A DNA stretch of 64,000 nucleotides, from NCBI GenBank assembly GCA_934183185.1, contig CAKPSO010000001.1:1-64000 (forward strand), written 5' to 3'. Each line of letters starts with the position of its first letter. The first letter of the stretch is position 1. Position numbers and translations under genes: made by a program. The notes under the pieces were generated by a model, which saw only the letters and a list, made by a program, of their open reading frames with translations, searched no databases and was not told the origin of the DNA. This document shows positions 30,258 to 39,272 of the stretch, one piece after another. This DNA comes from an uncultured Bacilli bacterium (lineage in GTDB: Bacteria; Bacillota_I; Bacilli_A; RF39; UBA660).

Positions 30258-30279
30258 GAAAAAAAGGAGTAGCACTCCT
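30258..30279 (-). terminator. Rho-independent terminator after the 166-residue gene
   Basis: AGGAGT/ACTCCT stem with a three-base loop and seven U; it includes the last codons of the gene upstream. Confidence 0.8.
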
Positions 30280-30778
30280 ATAATGTTTTAACATAAATAT
30301 TATCCAGATACTTTTTTTCTTCTAAGGTTGGAACAGTACTACTATAACAGCACTTATAATCATGCAAAGTATTAACTTGTCTTCTATATTCATCTATATT
30401 AATATTTTTAGGTAAAAATATAGGTTCTTCAACCATAGAAGCATATTGAAATAAAAGACTTTTAACTTTACCCATTTTATATTTACTAATATTACCAGTA
30501 TTAATATGAAAAGCACTCATATATACTGTAACATCTCCATAAGGCATTATCACATACTCTTTATTTTCAACTTTCTCTAATTGTCTCATATTATTAAAAT
30601 CAACTACAGGATAAATAATATTTCTTTTATTATATTTATTTACCAAGTCAATACCTTTACCATCTTTATTTGAATATACTATTTTACGTATTGGAGAATA
30701 CCCAGGAGCAATAGTATAATCAGCCTTTAATATTTCTACTACCCAACCAATTTCAATATTACTTATAGTTTTTTCCAT
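30278..30778 (-). CDS. hypothetical cytoplasmic protein
   Basis: Not recognised. The 166-residue product has no signal or membrane segment. It begins MEKTISNIEIGWVVEIL and contains mixed alpha/beta-looking stretches (YVIMPYGDVTVYMSAFHI) and a short CCYSS pair of cysteines. It lies between ftsH and the membrane protein at 28720, after the ftsH terminator and with its own terminator, so it is probably a single-gene unit. No function can be given. Confidence 0.6.
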   Translation of the reverse strand: MEKTISNIEIGWVVEILKADYTIAPGYSPIRKIVYSNKDGKGIDLVNKYNKRNIIYPVVDFNNMRQLEKVENKEYVIMPYGDVTVYMSAFHINTGNISKYKMGKVKSLLFQYASMVEEPIFLPKNINIDEYRRQVNTLHDYKCCYSSTVPTLEEKKYLDNIYVKTL

Positions 30779-30803
30779 ATTATGTCTCCATTTCTTTAAT
30801 GAT

Positions 30804-30842
30804 GAAAAAAGAGAAGTACTCTATTTATCTGCTTCCTTCTCT
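30804..30842 (-). terminator. Rho-independent terminator after ftsH
   Basis: AGAGAAG/CTTCTCT stem (30836-30842 with 30810-30816) spanning the ftsH stop, followed by TTTTTT on the minus strand. Confidence 0.6.
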
Positions 30843-32779
30843 TCAAGAGCAGCTTCTAACTCCTCTTTGTTCATTTTAGTATAACCCTTAATGCCTTTTT
30901 CTTTAGCCTTAGCTTTTAACTCAGTCAAAGTTTCGTCTTTTTCTATAGGCATATGGCCAGTTTCTACTAATGAATCTATCTGTTCTTTAGTAATTGTTTC
31001 ATACTCAAGTAATGTCTCAGCAATTAACTTAACTAAATCTCTATTTTCTTCAAGAATTTTATGAGCTTGTTTATAACACTCATCAATAATCTTACGTACT
31101 TCTTTATCTATTTCATGAGCAATCTCATTAGAGAAGTTTTTACTCTTATTATAATCTCTTCCTAAGAAAACTCCACCTTCCTGCTGTTCTAACTGTACAG
31201 GACCTAAATCACTCATACCATACTCAGTAACCATACTACGAGCTATTTTAGTAGCTTTCTCAAAGTCATTATGAGCACCAGTAGTTACTTCCTTGAATTC
31301 AATTTCTTCAGAAACCCTACCACCAAGTAAGCCTGTAATTCTTTCTAAAAGCTCACTCTTAGTAGCCAAATAAGTCTCTTCTTTTGGCATCATCAATGTA
31401 TAACCACCAGCTTGCCCACGAGGTATAATAGTAATTTTTTGTACATCATCAGCATTAGGTAATTTAATACCAAGTACTGCATGACCTGCTTCATGATATG
31501 CAACAACCTTTCTTTCATGTTCATTGTACTTACGTGAAACCTTTGCAGGTCCACCAATAACACGATCAGTTGCTTCATCTATTTCACTCATAGTAATAGC
31601 ATTTTTACCACGCCTTACTGCAAGTAAAGCCGCTTCATTTAATAAGTTTTCTAGTGCTGCTCCACTAAATCCAGGAGTTCTCTTAGCTAAATATCCTAAA
31701 TTAACTGACTTATCTAACACTTTATCTCTAGCATGTACTCCTAAAATTTCTTCACGTTCTCTTACATCAGGTAAATCAACTGTAACTTGTCTATCAAATC
31801 TACCAGGTCTTAAAAGTGCAGGATCAAGTACATCAGCACGGTTAGTAGCAGCAATAATAATTATACCCTCGTTAGCACCAAAACCATCCATCTCAGTAAG
31901 TAATTGGTTTAAAGTTTGTTCACGCTCATCATGGCCTCCACCTAAACCAGTTCCTCTTTGACGTCCTACAGCATCTATTTCATCAATAAAAATTAAACAT
32001 GGGGCATTATGTTTAGCCTGTTTAAACATATCTCTAACACGACTAGCGCCAACACCAACAAATAATTCTACGAAATCAGAACCACTAATAAAATAGAATG
32101 GTACATTAGCTTCTCCAGCAACAGCTTTAGCAAGTAATGTTTTACCTGTTCCAGGAGGGCCAACCAACAATACTCCTTTAGGAATTCTAGCACCTAATTT
32201 CTGGAATTTCTTTGGACTCTTTAAAAAATCAATTAATTCACTAACTTCTTCTTTTTCCTCTTTTAATCCAGCTACATCTTTAAAAGTAACTTTATTAGTA
32301 TCATTACTTAAACGAGCTCTACTTTTACCAAAATCCATTGATTTATTAGCTCCACCAATTTGTCTAGTCAAAAAGAAGAAACCAGCACCAACTATAAGTA
32401 AAATAGGAACTACATTAACTAATATTAATAGTAATGAGCTTGATTCAGGATCAGCTTTAGTAGTTATTTGAAAAGTATTCTTTTCTTCTGCATCAAATAC
32501 TGTTTTAATAACTTCATCACTTAATGGTACCCTAGCAAAGAAAGATTCATTTTCCTGATAGCCTTCCATCTTACCACGAATCTCATAAACTACTGCTCTT
32601 TCTTTAGGAGTAATAGAAAGTTCAGTAACTTTTCCACTATTTAGAGATTCAACTAACTGATCGTAAGTAAATACGTTAACATTTTGGTTAAAAACACTAA
32701 ATAAATAATATACACCAAAAATAATCAATACTAAAAATAAATAAGGTAATAGACCTCTTTTTATACTATTTTTATTCAC
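30821..32779 (-). CDS. ftsH: membrane ATP-dependent zinc metalloprotease FtsH with a C-terminal Rho-N-like module
   Basis: Membrane quality-control protease. The product of about 652 residues has two N-terminal helices flanking an extracytoplasmic domain, an AAA module with Walker A GPPGTGKT and Walker [11 protein letters not shown], the second region of homology ([12 protein letters not shown]) and the zinc site HEAGH. The last 30 or so residues ([20 protein letters not shown] and on) resemble a Rho N-terminal/SAP-like helix-loop-helix, an unusual addition. A GTG start at 32779 is chosen because AAGGAGG lies between it and an upstream TTG that overlaps the tilS stop. The hpt gene usually between tilS and ftsH is missing. 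Confidence 0.95.
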   Translation of the reverse strand: MNKNSIKRGLLPYLFLVLIIFGVYYLFSVFNQNVNVFTYDQLVESLNSGKVTELSITPKERAVVYEIRGKMEGYQENESFFARVPLSDEVIKTVFDAEEKNTFQITTKADPESSSLLLILVNVVPILLIVGAGFFFLTRQIGGANKSMDFGKSRARLSNDTNKVTFKDVAGLKEEKEEVSELIDFLKSPKKFQKLGARIPKGVLLVGPPGTGKTLLAKAVAGEANVPFYFISGSDFVELFVGVGASRVRDMFKQAKHNAPCLIFIDEIDAVGRQRGTGLGGGHDEREQTLNQLLTEMDGFGANEGIIIIAATNRADVLDPALLRPGRFDRQVTVDLPDVREREEILGVHARDKVLDKSVNLGYLAKRTPGFSGAALENLLNEAALLAVRRGKNAITMSEIDEATDRVIGGPAKVSRKYNEHERKVVAYHEAGHAVLGIKLPNADDVQKITIIPRGQAGGYTLMMPKEETYLATKSELLERITGLLGGRVSEEIEFKEVTTGAHNDFEKATKIARSMVTEYGMSDLGPVQLEQQEGGVFLGRDYNKSKNFSNEIAHEIDKEVRKIIDECYKQAHKILEENRDLVKLIAETLLEYETITKEQIDSLVETGHMPIEKDETLTELKAKAKEKGIKGYTKMNKEELEAALEEKEADK

Positions 32780-32793
32780 AAAATCTGCCTCCT

Positions 32794-34119
32794 TCAATAA
32801 TATTTAACTATTATATCACATTTTTCATTTTTTTGTTTATTAAATTTACTTTTCTTAATACCAGGAATCCAAACAATTTCTCCAGTAGCATCAACAACTA
32901 TTGGCCATAATTCTCTATCACTCATAGGAACTTTAGCATCTATAAAAATATCCTTAACTTTCTTATGTCCATTAGTACCCTTTAGAAACATCTTATCTCC
33001 ATACTTACGTGTACGAACATATAACGGTAGGTTAATGTCACTACTATCCAATCTACATATATCATTACCATTAGTATCACATGAAGTAACTTTTTCTAAA
33101 TGCTTACCATTAGGTAAAATAGCATAATCTATAAACTCCATATCATAATCATCAACTTCATTAACATCTCTTTTAAAAATAAGTCTACTATATTCTTTTA
33201 TAACTTTAACAGAGTTAGGTAGATAAATGTATGTATTCTTTTTCTTAGAGTTAATTAAATTATGTATCAACTCAACATGACGATCATTAATAAGTATTAA
33301 ATCATCATGATAAATTTCTTCCAAAATCTGATTTAAGATTTTCTCCTGAATAAATGGATCTAACTCCATATATAAATCAATATTTAGTATGTTATCTTTA
33401 TATACTTTTAAATAAGCCTTTTTAACTTGCAAAGTAATATATTGATCACATTTTTCAAGCATTCTACTAAATTTTAAAAATTTTTCATGTACGTGTATAT
33501 CTTCTTTCTTTAAGAAAGGTAACATTTCCATACGATAACGATTTCTAGTATACTTACCTTTATAATTAGATTGGTCTATAACGAAAGGTATCTTCTTTTT
33601 ATTATCAAAATCTTCAAGTTCTTGTTTAGTAACATAAATAAGTGGTCTAACTAACTTATAAGTATTCATATCTACTACTTGACTAAATCCACTATAACCC
33701 TTTAGTGTAGAACCACGTGTAAGCCTCATTAGTATTGTTTCAACTAAATCATCTCCATGATGAGCAGTCATCAAATAGTTAGCATTATATTTCTGTACAA
33801 TTTCATCAAAATAATGATAACGAATATTTCTTGCTTCATTATGAAAATTATCATCACTATATTTTTCAATCATCATACTTTCAAATGCTATATTATGTTT
33901 TAAACACCAATCTTCAAGAAATTCTTTTTCCTCTTTACTAACTTTTCTAACGTTATGATTAACATGACAGCATACTAAATGTATATCTTTCTTTTTACGT
34001 ATATCATATAAAATATAAAGTAGGGCCATAGAATCAGGTCCACCTGATACTCCAACCACAATAATATCTCCATCTTTAAGACGCAATTCATTATTTAAAA
34101 AATCATAAACTTTATTCAT
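32794..34119 (-). CDS. tilS: tRNA(Ile)-lysidine synthase
   Basis: Converts C34 of the minor tRNA-Ile(CAU) to lysidine so that it reads AUA, a key codon in an A+T-rich genome. The product of about 441 residues has the PP-loop SGGPDSM (about residues 25-31), the conserved HHGDDLVETIL and the RYRMEMLP region, plus a C-terminal TilS domain (RTRKYGDKMFLKGTNGHKKVKD). The start at 34119 has AGGTG upstream. It stands in the order divIC-tilS-ftsH as in Bacillus, and ends with TGA. Confidence 0.94.
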   Translation of the reverse strand: MNKVYDFLNNELRLKDGDIIVVGVSGGPDSMALLYILYDIRKKKDIHLVCCHVNHNVRKVSKEEKEFLEDWCLKHNIAFESMMIEKYSDDNFHNEARNIRYHYFDEIVQKYNANYLMTAHHGDDLVETILMRLTRGSTLKGYSGFSQVVDMNTYKLVRPLIYVTKQELEDFDNKKKIPFVIDQSNYKGKYTRNRYRMEMLPFLKKEDIHVHEKFLKFSRMLEKCDQYITLQVKKAYLKVYKDNILNIDLYMELDPFIQEKILNQILEEIYHDDLILINDRHVELIHNLINSKKKNTYIYLPNSVKVIKEYSRLIFKRDVNEVDDYDMEFIDYAILPNGKHLEKVTSCDTNGNDICRLDSSDINLPLYVRTRKYGDKMFLKGTNGHKKVKDIFIDAKVPMSDRELWPIVVDATGEIVWIPGIKKSKFNKQKNEKCDIIVKYY

Positions 34120-34164
34120 TTTCATCACCTAAATTTCATTACATGAACTATTTTACCACAAACC

Positions 34165-34197
34165 CAAGAAAAAAGAGAAATTTATTCATTTCCCTCT
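34165..34197 (-). terminator. terminator overlapping the end of divIC
   Basis: A 10-position stem with G-U pairs (AGAGGGAAAT with ATTTCTCTTT) followed by TTTTC. It would limit read-through from divIC into tilS. Confidence 0.55.
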
Positions 34198-34481
34198 GGT
34201 AATCTTAAAATTATTTCGCCATCTTTTGAATACATGTATTTTTCTCTTGCATAACGAGCTACATAATCAGGATCTTCTAATCTATTAGTTTCTTCCTTTA
34301 ATTCAGCCTCTTTTTCACGTAAAGCTAACATTTCTTTTTTTAAGGTATTACGCTCTTCGTACTTATTAGATATTTCAATCCAATAATTACCAACTGCAGT
34401 AAATATTGCAATTATAACTAAAAAACAAACTGGAACAAATAAACACAAACGTGCACGAGATTTTTTCTGTTTCTTTGCCAT
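34182..34481 (-). CDS. divIC: cell division protein of the DivIC/FtsB family
   Basis: Small bitopic divisome protein that forms a complex with FtsL and DivIB. The 99-residue product has a short basic cytoplasmic start, one membrane helix (CLFVPVCFLVIIAIFTAV, about residues 13-30), then an extracytoplasmic coiled coil (YEERNTLKKEMLALREKEAELKEE region) and the conserved DPDYVARYAREKYMYSKDGEII. Synteny yabP-yabQ-divIC is exactly that of Bacillus. Confidence 0.92.
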   Translation of the reverse strand: MAKKQKKSRARLCLFVPVCFLVIIAIFTAVGNYWIEISNKYEERNTLKKEMLALREKEAELKEETNRLEDPDYVARYAREKYMYSKDGEIILRLPEGNE

Positions 34482-34578
34482 AATTATCTACACCCTTCTA
34501 AGCTCATTATAATGTTCAAATGACAAAAATACAAGAAATTATATTGATAACTTTTGTCGTTTACAATAAAAGTGTAAA

Positions 34579-34854
34579 TTATTTATATCTAATTTTAAAA
34601 CTGAATATATTTCCAACTAAATATCCTATCAAAACTAAAAGATAAAAATATGGATGTAAAACAGCATTATTAATAGTTTTCATACTGATAAAATATAATA
34701 AGCAAACACCAACTACTACCACAAAATTCCAAATAATTTGATAAACTAATTTACCATAAAACAAATGATGATAACAGAGATTAATCACATATGAAACAAT
34801 AAATCCATAAACAAATGAGAAAACCAAGCTTTGAATTTGTACACTTAATTCCAT
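34579..34854 (-). CDS. yabQ: spore cortex protein YabQ
   Basis: Sporulation membrane protein needed for cortex formation in Bacillus. The 91-residue product has three or four hydrophobic helices and begins MELSVQIQSLVFSFVYGF, in keeping with the family. Its ATG overlaps the yabP stop by one base (TAATG), and divIC follows. Identification rests on size, hydropathy and the strict yabP-yabQ-divIC order. Mother-cell localisation at the forespore membrane is known for the family, not seen here. Confidence 0.85.
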   Translation of the reverse strand: MELSVQIQSLVFSFVYGFIVSYVINLCYHHLFYGKLVYQIIWNFVVVVGVCLLYFISMKTINNAVLHPYFYLLVLIGYLVGNIFSFKIRYK

Positions 34855-35144
34855 TATTTAAATAGCCTACTAATAATACTAGATTCTTTTTCTTTTTTAG
34901 TAGTGTCATCTACATACGCAAAGGATTTAACTAAACCTTTAATTGATACATTTCCCTGAAGAGTATCAAGTTTTAATAGTTCCAAATCTTCTCCCTTAAT
35001 TACTAAATATCCCATTACAGTTTCCATTAAAAATTCTTCATTATCAAAGCTCTCAATCTTTTTAACTCCAGTTACTAAAATATTCTTTCTTTCAACTATA
35101 TTAATACTATGATTATAATTATTAATTGTGTTATCCTTGTCCAT
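34854..35144 (-). CDS. yabP: sporulation protein YabP
   Basis: Mother-cell sporulation protein of the YabP/YqfC family. The 96-residue product holds the family core RKNILVTGVKKIESFDNEEF, LMETVMGYLVIKGEDLELLKLD and VSIKGLVKSFAYVD, nearly collinear with Bacillus YabP. Overlaps yabQ by one base. Expected to be under sigma-E control; no clear sigma-E promoter was identified. Its presence argues for endospore formation. Confidence 0.93.
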   Translation of the reverse strand: MDKDNTINNYNHSINIVERKNILVTGVKKIESFDNEEFLMETVMGYLVIKGEDLELLKLDTLQGNVSIKGLVKSFAYVDDTTKKEKESSIISRLFK

Positions 35145-35192
35145 ATATATATCCTCCTAATAAATAATATGGTACAAATTTCAAACTAGAAC

Positions 35193-35215
35193 AAAAAAAG
35201 AACCATAAAGGTTCT
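35193..35215 (-). terminator. Rho-independent terminator after spoVG
   Basis: AGAACC/GGTTCT stem around TTTAT and seven U; separates spoVG from yabP. Confidence 0.85.
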
Positions 35216-35228
35216 GGTACTACTTAAA

Positions 35229-35510
35229 TTATTCTTCAGTTTCAGTTACAGGATCTTCTGCTTCTTCATAAGCTTTAAGAACTGCTTCTTCAAACATAGA
35301 ACGAACTTCTGAATTAATTGGATGAGCTATATCTCTATATCCACCATTAGGAGTTTTTTTACTAGGCATTGCTATAAATAACCCTTTTTCTCCTTCAATG
35401 ATACGAATATCATGAATAGCGAAACTATCATCTAATAATACAGAAGCAATTCCTTTCATTCTTGAACTTTCTTTGTCGATCTTACGAACATTTACAGATG
35501 TAATTTTCAT
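35229..35510 (-). CDS. spoVG: septation regulator / RNA-binding protein SpoVG
   Basis: Small nucleic-acid-binding regulator, in Bacillus involved in asymmetric septation and in many Firmicutes in global RNA control. The 93-residue product shows the family core MKITSVNVRKIDKESSRMKG, ASVLLDDSFAIHDIRIIEGE and KGLFIAMPSKKTPNGGYRDIAHPI. Length and order (veg, spoVG) follow the Bacillus arrangement with purR and yabJ missing. Flanked by two terminators, so probably transcribed alone. Confidence 0.95.
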   Translation of the reverse strand: MKITSVNVRKIDKESSRMKGIASVLLDDSFAIHDIRIIEGEKGLFIAMPSKKTPNGGYRDIAHPINSEVRSMFEEAVLKAYEEAEDPVTETEE

Positions 35511-35571
35511 ATGTTACATATCCTCCTTCTAAAGTATTCCAACTTTATACTTTAATAATATAATATATTAA

Positions 35572-35612
35572 CAAAAAAAGCAACAAAAACTGGTAATATA
35601 TGACAGTTTTTG
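35572..35612 (-). terminator. Rho-independent terminator after veg
   Basis: CAAAAACTG/CAGTTTTTG stem with an 11-base loop, then TTGCTTTTTTTG on the minus strand. Confidence 0.75.
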
Positions 35613-35633
35613 ACTAATAAATACCTGCAAATT

Positions 35634-35849
35634 TTAATTAAGTACTATAAGTTTTTTCATAAGTACATCACTATAACTAAAAGATTTAAGAAAATTACTT
35701 TCTGCAATCAACACAATAAATATATAATCATATGTTTCAACAATCTTACCAGAAAATTCTTCTATTTGATTTCTATTACCATTAAAACGAAAATTTAAAG
35801 TTTTACCCTTATAATTAGCGACTCTATCTTTAATTTTATCTAAATTCAT
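35634..35849 (-). CDS. veg: Veg family protein
   Basis: Small protein linked to biofilm gene control in Bacillus. The 71-residue product starts MNLDKIKDRVANYKGKTLNF and keeps the family pattern (NGNRNQIEEFSGKIVETYDYIFIV and FSYSDVLMKKL). The ATG at 35849 overlaps the yabG stop (ATGA) and has GGGG upstream; an earlier in-frame start lies inside yabG. In Bacillus veg also follows yabG. Confidence 0.88.
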   Translation of the reverse strand: MNLDKIKDRVANYKGKTLNFRFNGNRNQIEEFSGKIVETYDYIFIVLIAESNFLKSFSYSDVLMKKLIVLN

Positions 35850-36634
35850 CTTGGATACCCCACAAACATACAACCCTTAGTTGCAACACCACCTATTCCA
35901 TCAGCACCATACTTAGTTTTAGATAATAATGGTATTAAATCAATAGTTTTATTACGATCATATAAGGCTACTCCACTAGCTATAATAGCTGGATCTAGAG
36001 CATGAATATTAATACGTTTAGGACTAGAAGCAAAAGTAGCACCAGCCTTTATTAACTCTTCATAATTACTTTGACAAGCTCCAGCTACAATTATTAACTT
36101 ATCTTGATCACGTTCATATTTTCTAGCCTCTAGTACTGCTTCAACAAAGTTTTCAGTATTCTTATAACTTGATATATCCTTTATAGAACCTTTCCTTTTA
36201 TAATATGCATCATGACCAGTAATAACCAATATATCAGGCTTAAGTTTTTTCAAATAATTAACTATTTCGGACTTAACATCAACTTCATCTAAGCAAGCAC
36301 CATAAGCCATAATATTAAGTTTCTTATACAAATTCATGCAACGACGTAAATAATCTTCATCACCATCAATATGTAAGATTTTTCCTGGTAAATAAAAGTA
36401 TTCACTACGATCAAGTTGAATATCCTTATCTACCTTAGCTAATATAAGTCTATCGTCTTCTACTTCGTTATCACTTTCATTTACCTTATTTAAATCATCA
36501 AGATCACTATCAGCAAGCAATCTAATATTAATACCCTTTAAATAAGCAATATTACCAACTATATCAGTAATCTTAAAGATTAAATCATTATCATGTGAAC
36601 TTCTAGTAACTAAATCGCCAATATGAAAAAGCAT
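35846..36634 (-). CDS. yabG: sporulation-specific protease YabG
   Basis: Cysteine protease that trims spore coat and cortex proteins. The product of about 262 residues has an N-terminal SH3-like part (MLFHIGDLVTRSSHDNDLIF) and the conserved catalytic region: LVITGHDAYYKRKGS with the His, and VAGACQSNYEELIKAGA with the Cys, then FASSPKRINIHALDP. Start is ambiguous: ATG at 36634 has GGTGAT close by, while ATG at 36646 has only AAAGG at long distance. It overlaps veg by four bases. Confidence 0.93.
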   Translation of the reverse strand: MLFHIGDLVTRSSHDNDLIFKITDIVGNIAYLKGINIRLLADSDLDDLNKVNESDNEVEDDRLILAKVDKDIQLDRSEYFYLPGKILHIDGDEDYLRRCMNLYKKLNIMAYGACLDEVDVKSEIVNYLKKLKPDILVITGHDAYYKRKGSIKDISSYKNTENFVEAVLEARKYERDQDKLIIVAGACQSNYEELIKAGATFASSPKRINIHALDPAIIASGVALYDRNKTIDLIPLLSKTKYGADGIGGVATKGCMFVGYPR

Positions 36635-36686
36635 ATCATCACCCATATAATGATATGCCTTTATTTTCTTATTATTACCAAATAAA

Positions 36687-37283
36687 TTATTCTACTTCAA
36701 AAAAATCAAAATATTCTCCAAGATAATCACCAGAGTAACTATTAACAGTATTACAACTATATCCGCCTGGATGTTCACTAATATATTGATTTCCATATAT
36801 AATACACTTATTCCTACAATCGCTTTCACTACTACAACTATTAATAGGGTTAGTACCATTTAATTCAAAATCAACAGTTTGCCATTTCCATGCTGGTTTA
36901 TGATAATAATCATATTCACTAATACCCAAATCATCCCAAGGCTTAATCTCATTTACTTGATTATTATTTTGAGACGATGAATTATTATTATAACTATTAT
37001 TATTTGTAGGAGTATTACCTTCATCTTTAGGAATAATTTTATTATTATCAGGTTGTGATGAATCAATTTCTTCTTTTTCCACTGAATTCTGTTGATTATT
37101 AAAATCAGTTTCAACTTTATCCACTTCATCTGTTGATTTTTCTATTTTTTCTGGAGTCAACTGTTCATAACTATTTTCATGACTAGAAACATAATCATGC
37201 CTAGAAAAATATAAACACACAATTACTAAACAACTAATAATCACCATTAATATAGAAATTATAATAAACATCTTTCTACTCAT
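36687..37283 (-). CDS. secreted or membrane-anchored protein with Asn-rich linker and Cys-rich end
   Basis: Not recognised. The product of about 198 residues has a basic start, one membrane helix or signal anchor (about residues 5-25), a long acidic then Asn/Ser-rich low-complexity linker, and a compact C-terminal region of about 80 residues with four cysteines (NSCSSESDCRNKCIIYG and GGYSCNTV) that could form two disulfides outside the cell. The start at 37283 is favoured by GAGG. It lies between ksgA and yabG, a place that in Bacillus is empty, and may be a cell-surface or spore-envelope protein. Confidence 0.65.
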   Translation of the reverse strand: MSRKMFIIISILMVIISCLVIVCLYFSRHDYVSSHENSYEQLTPEKIEKSTDEVDKVETDFNNQQNSVEKEEIDSSQPDNNKIIPKDEGNTPTNNNSYNNNSSSQNNNQVNEIKPWDDLGISEYDYYHKPAWKWQTVDFELNGTNPINSCSSESDCRNKCIIYGNQYISEHPGGYSCNTVNSYSGDYLGEYFDFFEVE

Positions 37284-37291
37284 AATATACC

Positions 37292-38089
37292 TCAAACTAA
37301 ATTATTACTTATATCACAGAATATATCTACTGATAAATTTTCTGCTCTAACATTCAAATCAAAATTATATTTGGATAATACTCTAGAAATAGTATCTAAA
37401 TCATATGTCTTTAAATTATTGCGAAGAGTTTTTCTCTTAAATTGAAAACTATCTCTTACTAACTTAGTAAATACATTTCTATCTTTAATGTCAACTAAGG
37501 TATCTTTTTTATCTAAAGCTAACATCATGCTATCAACATTAGGTTTAGGTATAAAACAGTTTCTACCAACATCAAATAATTTAGAAACATCAAAATAAGA
37601 ATTAAGTAATACCGTAATAGAGCCATAATCTTTAGAACCTGGTTTAGCACTAAACCTATCACCAACCTCTTTTTGGACCATTACTATAACCCTCTCAATA
37701 TCTAAATTCATATCAATTATCTTTAAAAGTATAGGTGTAGTAATATAATATGGTAAGTTGGCAACAATATATAAGTGTTTATAAGAATACTCCTTTAAAT
37801 CATCTACTACTTTCTGCTCTAAAAAGTCTCCGAAAATAACTTTAACATTTGAAATACCAGTTAAATTTTCTTCCAAAACCGGCCTTAGACTTTCATCAAT
37901 TTCATACGCTATTACATATTTAGCTACTTCAGCAAGTTTTTTAGTTAAAATACCAGCACCAGGACCTATCTCTATCACTAAAGATTCATCTAATATATTA
38001 CTTTTACTAACTATCTTATTTGGTATAGAATCATCTCTTAAAAAGTTTTGTCCATACTTCTTTTTAAATCTAAAATCATCAGTATTCAA
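37292..38089 (-). CDS. ksgA: 16S rRNA (adenine1518/1519-N6)-dimethyltransferase
   Basis: Dimethylates two adenines near the 3' end of 16S rRNA late in 30S assembly. The product of about 265 residues has KKYGQNFLRD, the SAM motif VIEIGPGAGILTKKLA, the catalytic VANLPYYITTPIL and MVQKEVGDRFSAKPGSKDYG. A TTG at 38089 is chosen because GGGGGAG lies just upstream, inside the longer frame. In Bacillus rnmV stands before ksgA; it is missing here and replaced by three envelope genes. Confidence 0.94.
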   Translation of the reverse strand: MNTDDFRFKKKYGQNFLRDDSIPNKIVSKSNILDESLVIEIGPGAGILTKKLAEVAKYVIAYEIDESLRPVLEENLTGISNVKVIFGDFLEQKVVDDLKEYSYKHLYIVANLPYYITTPILLKIIDMNLDIERVIVMVQKEVGDRFSAKPGSKDYGSITVLLNSYFDVSKLFDVGRNCFIPKPNVDSMMLALDKKDTLVDIKDRNVFTKLVRDSFQFKRKTLRNNLKTYDLDTISRVLSKYNFDLNVRAENLSVDIFCDISNNLV

Positions 38090-38118
38090 AACAAACTCCC
38101 CCAATATCTACTAAAATA

Positions 38119-38565
38119 TTATTTACTTACCACTTTATTTTTTCTTGAAGTAACATCAACAATTATCAAAAATATATTAGAAATAATTAATAGATATAAC
38201 ATTGATTTCATAGGAGCTATAACATCAGCAAAATAATTAAAATTAATCTTATATCCAAGTTTTAATATCATAACCATATTACTATCAAAAAAGCTACGAT
38301 AAGCAGCAAATAATATTACTATAAAAGCAAAACAACAAGTAATATTATAAAATAAGCAGTTATTTACAGTTTTCTGTTTAAATATAAAATTTATAAGAAA
38401 CAAAAATAATAATAGCACAAAAGGTAACATAGTTGGAATACATTCAAGCATATTTTTTTCTAAACGATTATACATATTCATAATAATATAAAAGCTAATC
38501 ATAAAACATACTAATAATAATATAAACCTTAATATTGAAAAAAAACCATTAATAATCTTAGTCAT
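38119..38565 (-). CDS. four-helix membrane protein of unknown function
   Basis: Not recognised. The product of about 148 residues has four hydrophobic helices with short loops and a basic C-terminus (RKNKVVSK). The start at 38565 overlaps the stop of the upstream 38558 gene by a few bases, with GGAGG nearby, so it is translationally coupled to it and to the signal peptidase. It could be a membrane partner of that cluster. Confidence 0.65.
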   Translation of the reverse strand: MTKIINGFFSILRFILLLVCFMISFYIIMNMYNRLEKNMLECIPTMLPFVLLLFLFLINFIFKQKTVNNCLFYNITCCFAFIVILFAAYRSFFDSNMVMILKLGYKINFNYFADVIAPMKSMLYLLIISNIFLIIVDVTSRKNKVVSK

Positions 38566-39256
38566 TAGTAGCACCTCCTACCTCACTATTAAACCAATTA
38601 GCTAAATATTCTAAATATAAGCTAGCATCACTATAAGCAGACATTGTTTCATAGAAGCCATCTCTTACATCATTCTTAACACCAGTATTAGCACTAGAAG
38701 TATTAAAATAATAACTACTATTATTTAAAAGATCTTTCTTTAGATAAGAGGTTTCACCCTTTAATGTGTTTACATACATTTTTATTAGAGTTTGATTATT
38801 CTGTAAAGAAGCAGAAGCTATACCATTTTCACTAGGTGATAAAGCCCAATATAAACGATTAACTACACAATTACTTAATACTTCATTTTCATATGATTCT
38901 CTTAATTTATAAACATCTACCACATTAATTTGAGTATTATTTTTAATATTTTCTAAATACGTATTTTTCATAGAAGTAACGCATTGTTTCAAATTATCCT
39001 GTACTAATAACATTTTAGCTGAACTAATGTTACCACTATACTTATTTACATCAAATGTTCCAAGTTTAGTTTCAATATTAGTTAATCTTTGTTCATACTC
39101 ATTAACTATAGCAATATCATTTATATTAATTGCATACTGTTTATGAATCTCCATACTATGAAAAATGTTAACAAACAAATAAAACGATGAAAAAGAAAAT
39201 ACAACTCCTAATAACATATACGCAATTATCTTTAAATACTCTTTTAAATATTCCAT
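38558..39256 (-). CDS. membrane-anchored extracytoplasmic protein of unknown function
   Basis: Not recognised. The product of about 232 residues has one membrane helix near the N-terminus (IIAYMLLGVVFSFSSFYLFV) and a helical extracytoplasmic domain (INDIAIVNEYEQRLTNIETK and on) with two cysteines (KQCVTSM and SNCVVN). The start at 39256 has GGAGTGG upstream. It lies 16 bases after a SipW-type signal peptidase and overlaps the next membrane gene, so the three form one small operon inserted between the 3D-domain gene and ksgA. Confidence 0.65.
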   Translation of the reverse strand: MEYLKEYLKIIAYMLLGVVFSFSSFYLFVNIFHSMEIHKQYAININDIAIVNEYEQRLTNIETKLGTFDVNKYSGNISSAKMLLVQDNLKQCVTSMKNTYLENIKNNTQINVVDVYKLRESYENEVLSNCVVNRLYWALSPSENGIASASLQNNQTLIKMYVNTLKGETSYLKKDLLNNSSYYFNTSSANTGVKNDVRDGFYETMSAYSDASLYLEYLANWFNSEVGGATND

Positions 39257-39272
39257 GATTCCACTCCCTCTA

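Noticed and set aside
31524..31961. 145-codon plus-strand open frame inside ftsH
   Set aside because: Shadow of the ftsH AAA region; no start signals.
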